A program made the translations under genes and the position numbers. Below the pieces are notes generated by a model that made no database searches, was not told the DNA's origin, and saw only the letters and a program-made list of their open reading frames with translations. Positions 14,044-18,888 of a stretch of 18,888 bases of DNA are shown in pieces; position 1 is the first letter of the stretch, and each line of letters opens with the position of its first letter. The DNA comes from Nitriliruptoraceae bacterium (lineage in GTDB: Bacteria; Actinomycetota; Nitriliruptoria; Nitriliruptorales; Nitriliruptoraceae). The stretch lies in assembly GCA_007121975.1 (NCBI GenBank), contig SKJO01000049.1:1-18888 (forward strand). Reading direction: 5' to 3'.

Positions 14044-15228
14044 ATGCGCATCCTCGAGATCGCTCCCCCCTGGTTCACCGTCCCCCCGACGGGCTACGGC
14101 GGCATCGAGCAGGTCGTCGCCCAGCTCACCGATGGCCTGGTCGATGCCGGCCACGAGGTCACGTTGCTCGCCAGCGGAGGCTCGACCTCGAAGGCCACGG
14201 TGCAGACCGTGTTCGACGTACCTCCCAGCGCCGAGCTCGGGTCGACCTCCCATGAGCTGACCCACGTCGTCGCCGGCTACCACCGCCGCGAGGCCTTCGA
14301 CCTGATCCACGACCACTCCGGGTTCACCGGCGCCGCCTTCGGCGCCCTGCTGGACGGCCCCCCGGTCGTGCACACGCTGCATGGGCCCTGGGTGCCGCAG
14401 GTCGAGGACTTCCACCGCGCCGTCGGCAATGCGCTGCACCGGGTCGCGATCAGCGAGGATCAGCGCTCCCGCGCACCTGAGGGGGTGACGGTCGGGCATA
14501 TGGTGCACAACGGCATCAGCCTCACCGAGCACCCCTTCCGTACGGTCCCCGACGCGGACCTCCACCTCGCCTTCGTGGGCCGGGCCAACGTGGAGAAGGG
14601 CCCGGAGGTCGCGGTGCGCGTCGCGCGCCTGCTGGGCCGGCACCTGAAGATGGCCGTCAAGATCAACGAGCCGGCGGAGCAGGCCTACTGGGACGCCCAC
14701 GTGGCACCGTTGCTCGATGGTGCGGACGTCGAGGTGGTGCGCAACGGGACCAAGCAGGACGCCATCGACATCATGTCGGGCGCGGAGGCGACCCTGTTCC
14801 CGATCGCGTGGCCCGAACCCTTCGGGCTGGTCATGATCGAGTCGATGGCGGTCGGCACACCGGTCATCGCCTACGCCGCCGGTGCCAGCCTGGAGGTCAT
14901 CGACTCGGGCCGGACCGGGGTGCTCGTGCCGCCCGGCGACCTCGATGCCTTCATTGCCGCGGTTCGGAGCGCGGGCAGCCTCGACCGTGCCGCGTGCCGG
15001 GCGCAGGTCGTCGAGCACTTCTCGAGCACGGCGATGGTCGCCGGCTACGAGGCGGTGTTCGCCACCGTCGCCGAGCAGCACGCGCGACGACCGACCAGTG
15101 ACCGTGTCGCGGAACTCCGGCGCCAGCGCTCGCTCGACCGGAGGCGCACGGCTCCTGGCACTCGACCCGTCGTCATCGGCGCTCCGGCGACGCCACCCGC
15201 TGCCGTGCGCTACGCCGGCCAGGCCTGA
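14044..15228 (+). CDS. Glycosyltransferase family 4 (GT-B retaining)
   Basis: 394 residues from ATG 14044, with GTGAGG just upstream; the longer frame from 13774 lacks conservation. The N-terminal Rossmann half begins M-R-I-L-E-I-A-P-P-W, with the acceptor loop P-P-T-G-Y-G-G-I-E (14-22). The C-terminal half has the G-R-A-N-V-E-K-G donor-site loop (179-186; Lys185) and the retaining-GT4 E-x7-E motif in P-E-P-F-G-L-V-M-I-E (Glu258 and Glu266), then G-T-P-V-I-A. It should transfer a sugar from a nucleotide-sugar donor. The Arg/Pro-rich tail after about 345 is probably disordered. Its stop overlaps the glucan hydrolase start (TGATG), so the two form a translationally coupled operon; donor and acceptor are unknown. 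Confidence 0.9.
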   Translation: MRILEIAPPWFTVPPTGYGGIEQVVAQLTDGLVDAGHEVTLLASGGSTSKATVQTVFDVPPSAELGSTSHELTHVVAGYHRREAFDLIHDHSGFTGAAFGALLDGPPVVHTLHGPWVPQVEDFHRAVGNALHRVAISEDQRSRAPEGVTVGHMVHNGISLTEHPFRTVPDADLHLAFVGRANVEKGPEVAVRVARLLGRHLKMAVKINEPAEQAYWDAHVAPLLDGADVEVVRNGTKQDAIDIMSGAEATLFPIAWPEPFGLVMIESMAVGTPVIAYAAGASLEVIDSGRTGVLVPPGDLDAFIAAVRSAGSLDRAACRAQVVEHFSSTAMVAGYEAVFATVAEQHARRPTSDRVAELRRQRSLDRRRTAPGTRPVVIGAPATPPAAVRYAGQA

Positions 15229-17297
15229 TGGTCGCCACCGCCCCGTCCGTCGGACCCTCCAGTGACGTCACCTGCGTCAGCGGACGGACCTTCTGCCGGT
15301 CGACCGCGAGCGGACAGATCCGGCCCGGCCCGTACGGGGACGGGGTCTTCGTGGAGGACACGAGGATCCTGAGCTCCCTGGTGCTCACGCTCAACGGCGA
15401 GGAGCCGCACGCGCTCGGTGGCTACCCGCTGGGACCGGGAAGCGCCCGCTTCAGCGCATGCACCCACCTCGGGGTCGAGCCGGATCCCACCCTGCTGATC
15501 GAGCGGCGGCGGTCGGTCACGGACACCTGGCAGGAGGCGATCCGGGTGACCAACCACCGGGTCGAGCCGATCGGGGTCCGCGTCGGCCTCGAGGCTGCAG
15601 CCGACTTCGCCTACATCTTCGACGTCAAGCACGGTCGACACCCATCGGCGTGCGGCGGCCGGCTGGTCGCTGGCGGCCTGCTCTTCACCGGCAGCGAAGC
15701 CGCCGAGTCCGCGGTGCTGGCGATGGTCCCGATGCCCGACAGCGCCCTCGACGGCGCGCTGAGCTGGGAGGTGACCCTGCCGCCGCAGGGGTCCTGGCAG
15801 GTGGAGCTCACCCTTCTGGTCGGGACCTCGATGTCAGACGACGAGTTGGCCCTGCCTGCAGCCGGCACACGTGCCGCAGGGTCAGGGGTCGGGTCACTGG
15901 CACGTCCGCGCATCGCCTGTAGCGATGTGCGTTTCGAGCAACTGATCGAGCGCTCCGTCGCCGACCTCGACTCTCTGCTGGTGCGGGAGGGTGAGGACCG
16001 GTACTTCGCTGCGGGCACCCCCTGGTTCCTGACGCTGTTCGGCCGGGACTCGCTGTGGAGTGCCATGATGGCGCTGCCGCTCGGGGTCGAGGTCGCGGGC
16101 GAGACCCTGCGGTTGCTGGCGCGGAACCAGGGGGTGCGTCACGACGCGGTCACCGAGGAGGCGCCCGGCAAGATCCTGCACGAGGTCCGGCACGGGCCCC
16201 AGGTCGATCGTGGCGATCTCCCACCGCGCTACTTCGGCACGATCGACGCGACGCCGCTGTTCGTGATCACGCTGGAACGCGCGTGGCGCTGGGGGCTTGA
16301 CGAAGCGTCGGTGCAGGCGTTGCTGCCCCATGCCGAGCGGGCGCTGGCGTGGATGCGCGACGACGGTGATCCGGACGGTGCCGGGTTCCTGCGCTACGCC
16401 GCCACCGGCGAGCACCGCCTGGCCAACCAGGGGTGGAAGGATTCCGAGGACGGCATCTGCTTCGCGGACGGGACGCTGGCCGATGCGCCGATCGCGTTGT
16501 GCGAGGTACAGGGCTACGCCTACCGGGCCGCCATCGGGGGCGCAGCGATGCTCGATGCCCACGGACGTCCCGGGGGCGCCGAGTGGCGTGACTGGGCCAG
16601 CCGGCTTCGGACCCGGTTCCAGGCCGAGTTCTGGGTGGACGACGACGCGGGCGGCTTCCCCGCACTCGCGCTCGACGGTGGGGGACGACAGGTCGACGCG
16701 GTCACCTCCAACGTGGCGCATCTGCTCGCGACCGGGATCCTCGAACCGTGGCAGGAGGAGCGCATCGCCGCACGGCTCGCGTCGCGCGACATGGACTCCG
16801 GCTGGGGCCTGCGCACGCTCAGCAGCGACTCGCCACGCTTCAATCCGCTGTCCTACCACGGCGGCTCGGTGTGGCCCCACGACACCGCCATCGCGATCGA
16901 CGGTCTGGCCCGGGTCGGTGCGGGCAGCGCGGCCAGCCACCTGCTGCACGGCCTGATCGCGGCGGGCGACCACCTCGGGTTCCGTCTCCCGGAGCTGTAC
17001 GGCGGCGAGCAGCGCACCGACGGTTCACGACCGCTGCCCTACCCGAGCGCCTGCAGTCCCCAGGCCTGGGCGGCGGGTGCGGCACTGCTGGCGCTGCGCG
17101 CGGTCTTCGGCATCGAACCGGACGTGCCGGCTGGCGTGCTCCACCTGCGACCGATGGATCCGGCGCCCTTCCCCCGGTTGACCATCGAGGGCGTGCCGCT
17201 GGCTGGGGGCAAGCTCAGCCTCCACCTCGAGGACGGGATGCTGCAGGTGTTGGAGTCGCCCGAGGGCATCGAGGTCATCGTGCATCCGCCGCGGTGA
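15228..17297 (+). CDS. Amylo-alpha-1,6-glucosidase-like glycogen debranching protein
   Basis: 689 residues, cytoplasmic (no signal peptide). The N-terminal domain (about 15-205) is the glycogen-debranching N-terminal beta domain: G-Q-I-R-P-G-P-Y-G-D-G-V-F-V-E-D-T-R. The C-terminal (alpha/alpha)6 barrel (about 230-640) has the motifs W-F-L-T-L-F-G-R-D-S-L-W (266-277), G-W-K-D-S-E-D-G (402-409), S-Y-H-G-G-S-V-W-P-H-D (542-552), L-P-E-L-Y-G-G (587-593) and S-P-Q-A-W (610-614), where the acidic catalytic residues of this clan are found. The likely role is hydrolysis of alpha-glucosidic branch points or related gluco-oligosaccharides. The start shares bases with the GT4 stop (TGATG). The pair GT4 plus GH is a recurrent arrangement in bacteria and suggests turnover of a glucan or glucosyl-compatible solute. 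Annotation is good at family level; the substrate is inferred. Confidence 0.88.
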   Translation: MVATAPSVGPSSDVTCVSGRTFCRSTASGQIRPGPYGDGVFVEDTRILSSLVLTLNGEEPHALGGYPLGPGSARFSACTHLGVEPDPTLLIERRRSVTDTWQEAIRVTNHRVEPIGVRVGLEAAADFAYIFDVKHGRHPSACGGRLVAGGLLFTGSEAAESAVLAMVPMPDSALDGALSWEVTLPPQGSWQVELTLLVGTSMSDDELALPAAGTRAAGSGVGSLARPRIACSDVRFEQLIERSVADLDSLLVREGEDRYFAAGTPWFLTLFGRDSLWSAMMALPLGVEVAGETLRLLARNQGVRHDAVTEEAPGKILHEVRHGPQVDRGDLPPRYFGTIDATPLFVITLERAWRWGLDEASVQALLPHAERALAWMRDDGDPDGAGFLRYAATGEHRLANQGWKDSEDGICFADGTLADAPIALCEVQGYAYRAAIGGAAMLDAHGRPGGAEWRDWASRLRTRFQAEFWVDDDAGGFPALALDGGGRQVDAVTSNVAHLLATGILEPWQEERIAARLASRDMDSGWGLRTLSSDSPRFNPLSYHGGSVWPHDTAIAIDGLARVGAGSAASHLLHGLIAAGDHLGFRLPELYGGEQRTDGSRPLPYPSACSPQAWAAGAALLALRAVFGIEPDVPAGVLHLRPMDPAPFPRLTIEGVPLAGGKLSLHLEDGMLQVLESPEGIEVIVHPPR

Positions 17298-17344
17298 CCG
17301 CAGCCGGTATCGACGCTTCCTCTCCGCGTGGACGTGGCTGATCA

Positions 17345-17361
17345 GCACCGCCGGACGGTGC
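17345..17361. terminator. Hairpin between convergent genes
   Basis: GCACCG (17345-17350), loop CCGGA, and CGGTGC (17356-17361) form a perfect 6-bp stem between the stops of the glucan hydrolase (17297) and the minus-strand zinc-ribbon gene (17378). The position suits a bidirectional terminator, but neither side has a T-run. Confidence 0.35.
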
Positions 17362-17377
17362 GGTGGAAGCACGTTCC

Positions 17378-17704
17378 CTAGCGCGAGGTGCCGACGTGCC
17401 ACCGTCCGCACCACCGGCAGCGGTACACGTCCTTGGGCTCCCCGAAGCGGTGCTCGTGCTCGAGCGCAGCCTGCTCGGCGACGAGCTCACTGGCGTGCGC
17501 GACCTTGCCACGACACGCCCGCGCCCGCTGCTCACCCGGATCCGGCGGCCGAGGCCCACCGTCGGTCTGCCAGGGCCGTGGGCGGGCCCGTTTGCGTCCC
17601 TTGCCGGCGATGACCGCCCCCGTCGTCGAGGTCTGTGCCCTCCAGCATGCCGTGTGCGCTCTGGCCGGCGCGAGGTGCAGCGCTGATCGCCGTCGTAGCG
17701 CCAC
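17378..17704 (-). CDS. Small zinc-ribbon-like protein
   Basis: 108 residues from GTG 17704 to TAG 17380-17378. The C-terminal 44 residues look genuine: C-R-G-K-V-A-H-A-S-E-L-V-A-E-Q-A-A-L-E-H, then R-F-G-E-P-K-D-V-Y-R-C-R-W-C-G-R-W-H-V-G-T-S-R. The C-x2-C-x3-H cluster preceded by a charged helix is a recurrent pattern in short actinobacterial proteins of about 60 residues, where C-x2-C-G-x-W-H is thought to bind zinc. The first 60 residues are Arg/Pro-rich without resemblance and overlap the decayed toxin region, so the true start may be nearer the conserved part, though no good internal start was found. Function unknown. It is read toward the convergent glucan hydrolase. Confidence 0.6.
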   Translation of the reverse strand: MALRRRSALHLAPARAHTACWRAQTSTTGAVIAGKGRKRARPRPWQTDGGPRPPDPGEQRARACRGKVAHASELVAEQAALEHEHRFGEPKDVYRCRWCGRWHVGTSR

Positions 17705-17715
17705 CGAAGAGCCGA

Positions 17716-17771
17716 CGCCCCACCGGTGGCGAGCAGGGCCCCGGTGTCGGACAACAGCACGCGATCAGCAT
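17716..17771 (-). pseudogene. Possible frameshifted start of a PIN-domain toxin (vapC remnant)
   Basis: On the minus strand an ATG (17771-17769) lies inside the stop region of the 43-codon ORF, a vapBC-like ATGCTGA overlap. Its first codons read M-L-I, then, after a shift of frame, the DNA at 17760-17716 reads V-L-L-S-D-T-G-A-L-L-A-T, the classic first strand of PIN toxins with the conserved Asp. The rest of a PIN domain is not present in any frame. This is inferred from a stretch of about 12 residues, so confidence is low. Confidence 0.3.
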
Positions 17772-17896
17772 CGGTCGACACGATCGATGAGTTCGCCAAC
17801 GGCCATCTCGAAGAGCTGCTCACGGGCGGCGAACCTGCGCAGCGCGGGCTCGAGGAGCAACTCGGGAACTCCTGACGCATCCGGGGAGACGGTCAC
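17765..17896 (-). CDS. 43-residue ORF, possible antitoxin C-terminal fragment
   Basis: GTG 17896 overlaps the stop of the Phd/VapB-like antitoxin as GTGA and reads M-T-V-S-P-D-A-S-G-V-P-E-L-L-L-E-P, then an A-L-R-R-F-A-A-R-E-Q-L-F-E-M-A-V-G-E-L-I-D helix, ending D-R-V-D-R-C before TGA 17767-17765. The helix resembles the C-terminal half of VapB-type antitoxins, where A-L-x-x-F-x-x-R-x-x-L is common, but it is short. It may be a coupled small gene, or a fragment produced by frameshift of a larger antitoxin. No other function is suggested. Confidence 0.3.
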   Translation of the reverse strand: MTVSPDASGVPELLLEPALRRFAAREQLFEMAVGELIDRVDRC

Positions 17897-18150
17897 CGAT
17901 CCGCGCGAAGCTCGTCGAGCACCGCGCCGCTCGGGACCTGGCGGGCTGCCCGCGGTGGCGCGCTGGATCCGCCTGTGGTCCTGGCGGCCCGGTCACACGG
18001 CGGCTCGTGCGGGTGGGCACGGGACGGCCCCAACCGCGCGACGACCTCTCCGCGGTTGGTGATCGCGATCGTCTCGCCGCCTTCCACCTCCCGCAGGATG
18101 CCCCCGCCATCGCTGCGCAGCCCATGCTGGGCAACGGTTCGTGGCACCAC
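17893..18150 (-). CDS. Phd/VapB-type antitoxin-like protein
   Basis: 85 residues from GTG 18150 (or 84 from GTG 18147) to TGA 17895-17893. The first 45 residues match type II antitoxins of the Phd/YefM/VapB group: R-T-V-A-Q-H-G-L-R-S-D-G-G-G-I-L-R-E-V-E-G-G-E, then T-I-A-I-T-N-R-G-E-V-V-A-R-L-G-P. In functional relatives this DNA-binding half is typically Q-x-x-L-R-x-D-S/G followed by L-x-x-V-E-x-G-E and I-T-x-x-G-x-x-V-A. The tail (P-S-G-A-V-L-D-E-L-R-A-D-R) resembles the toxin-binding end of VapB proteins but stops early, and the middle is Pro/Ser/Arg-rich. No clear ribosome binding site is close to the start, and no intact toxin follows. It would autoregulate its own promoter if functional; decay is likely. 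Confidence 0.5.
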   Translation of the reverse strand: MVPRTVAQHGLRSDGGGILREVEGGETIAITNRGEVVARLGPSRAHPHEPPCDRAARTTGGSSAPPRAARQVPSGAVLDELRADR

Positions 18151-18454
18151 CGCGAACGGGCGAGCAGTCCTCGTCGGCGGTGCCCTCCTTCCTCGCGACG
18201 GTCGCGACCACCAGCCGCGGCACGGGCGTGTCGACCACGAGGTCTCGTCTCGCCCAGGTGTGTGGGCGAATCGGGCGGCCGACACGCCCACATCCCGGCG
18301 TCCGCTGCTGATGGTGAGCGCCTACGGCAGCGGTGGTGGACATCCCGAGCAGGCGGCGCTTGGATGTGCCGTGAGGGGCGGGGAGTCCGAGGCCGTGCGC
18401 GCGCTCGTCTCCTCCGGTCCGGACCGGACCTCACCACCGCCCCGGAGGGCTGCC
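18151..18454. other. 304-bp region without a recognisable gene
   Basis: The plus strand is open across this stretch in the frame of the following gene, but its translation is not conserved in style (Arg/Ser/Gly-rich) and there is a clear start and ribosome binding site at 18455. On the minus strand, frames are also open but match nothing known. It should hold the promoters of both the antitoxin-like gene (minus) and the split-barrel gene (plus). Confidence 0.4.
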
Positions 18455-18886
18455 ATGACGACGCTCGAGGACATCAGGGCCTTCGCCACCGAGCTCAGCC
18501 CCTGGGCGCACCTGGCCACCGTCGGCGCGGACGGCGAGCCCGACGTGGTCCCGGTGCACCCCTGCTGGGAGGGCGAGGTGCTGTGGGCCATGTGCGGTAC
18601 CGACTCGGTCAAGGCCCGCAACGTCGCCGACAACCCGCGGGTCGCGCTGCACTGGCAGGTCACCGAGGTCGGCGACGGCGTCGAGGTGTGGGGCACCGCC
18701 GAGGTGTTCGACGACCTCGAGACCAAGCGCCGCCTGTGGCACGGCGTGTTCGACTACGACCTGAACCTGTTCGCCCCCGGCGGCCCCGACAACTCCCCCG
18801 GCACCGCCTTCATGGCGATCCACCCCACCCGTGCGCTGCTGCTGCGTCGCTACGGCCTGGGCGGCATGGAGCGCTGGAAGGCCTGA
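18455..18886 (+). CDS. Pyridoxamine 5'-phosphate oxidase-like split-barrel protein
   Basis: 143 residues, complete, from ATG 18455 with GGAGGGC at 18444-18450; TGA at 18884-18886 ends the gene just before the window edge. The fold is read from T-V-G-A-D-G-E-P-D-V-V-P-V-H-P (strands 1-2), an L-W-A-M-C-G-T-D-S-V-K-A-R-N segment, N-P-R-V-A-L-H-W-Q-V, and V-W-G-T-A-E-V-F-D. This is the flavin (or F420)-binding split barrel of the PNPOx-like superfamily; the S-x-K-x-R-N pattern is where the cofactor phosphate binds in relatives. True PdxH enzymes are longer, so vitamin B6 synthesis is not implied; a flavin- or F420-dependent reductase or binding protein is likelier. It lies apart from any operon here. 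Confidence 0.85.
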   Translation: MTTLEDIRAFATELSPWAHLATVGADGEPDVVPVHPCWEGEVLWAMCGTDSVKARNVADNPRVALHWQVTEVGDGVEVWGTAEVFDDLETKRRLWHGVFDYDLNLFAPGGPDNSPGTAFMAIHPTRALLLRRYGLGGMERWKA

Positions 18887-18888
18887 CC

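Noticed and set aside
13456..15081. 541-residue minus-strand frame across xylB end and the GT4 gene
   Set aside because: Antisense to two motif-rich genes. The long frame contains H-x-V/D-rich low-complexity sequence typical of shadows.
18455..18886. Annotation as pdxH, pyridoxamine 5'-phosphate oxidase
   Set aside because: At 143 residues the protein is shorter than PdxH and I cannot identify the C-terminal PdxH signature; only superfamily membership is supported.
1..18888. CRISPR array, tRNA or rRNA genes, insertion sequence or prophage
   Set aside because: No regularly spaced direct repeats, no tRNA-like cloverleaf noticed, no rRNA sequence, no transposase or integrase motifs; the only tandem repeat is the coding 15-bp repeat at 9619-9678.

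Overview
The window is 18.9 kb of very GC-rich DNA (about 70% G+C by eye) with GTG starts, GTGA/ATGA/TGATG gene overlaps and actinobacterial-type protein families. A secreted protein with three S-layer homology (SLH) repeats carrying the R-A-Q-M-A-S-F motif suggests a deep-branching actinobacterium of the Nitriliruptoria/Euzebya/Egibacter kind. That placement is inference from family content only. No rRNA, tRNA, CRISPR array, insertion sequence or phage gene was seen.

Layout. Positions 1-3.9 kb hold a carbohydrate catabolic cluster: the first 34 codons of a minus-strand gene (possibly a cobalamin-binding domain protein), an FGGY sugar kinase on plus, and, convergent with it, a minus-strand pair made of a class I DeoC/LacD/LsrF-type aldolase followed by a Gfo/Idh/MocA oxidoreductase. 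Positions 4.0-6.5 kb hold a membrane-anchored SRPBCC protein (minus), the SLH/AMIN-like secreted protein (plus) and a four-helix membrane protein (minus). Positions 6.5-9.1 kb hold a tight plus-strand operon of two DUF1990-type proteins and an MFS transporter. Then come a DUF4234 membrane protein with a Pro/Leu/Ala repeat tail, an orphan soluble histidine kinase with two PAS domains, and a 60-residue membrane protein.

Positions 11.9-13.8 kb hold what looks like an internally deleted methyltransferase whose surviving 3' part overlaps the start of a convincing xylulokinase (xylB). Positions 14.0-17.3 kb hold a two-gene operon of a GT4 glycosyltransferase and an amylo-alpha-1,6-glucosidase-like hydrolase, joined by a TGATG overlap. 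Positions 17.4-18.2 kb (minus) hold a small zinc-ribbon protein and what looks like a decaying toxin-antitoxin locus: a Phd/VapB-like antitoxin, a 43-codon ORF, and a frameshifted PIN-toxin start. The window ends with a complete split-barrel flavin/F420-type protein.

Functionally, the theme is carbohydrate handling: two FGGY kinases of different subfamilies, a phospho-sugar-type aldolase, a sugar-type dehydrogenase and a glucan hydrolase with a glycosyltransferase. Around these are envelope proteins and poorly described small families. The least described units are the kinase/oxidoreductase/aldolase cluster, the DUF1990 pair with its MFS transporter, and the SLH/AMIN-like protein. I see no clear new defence or mobile system.
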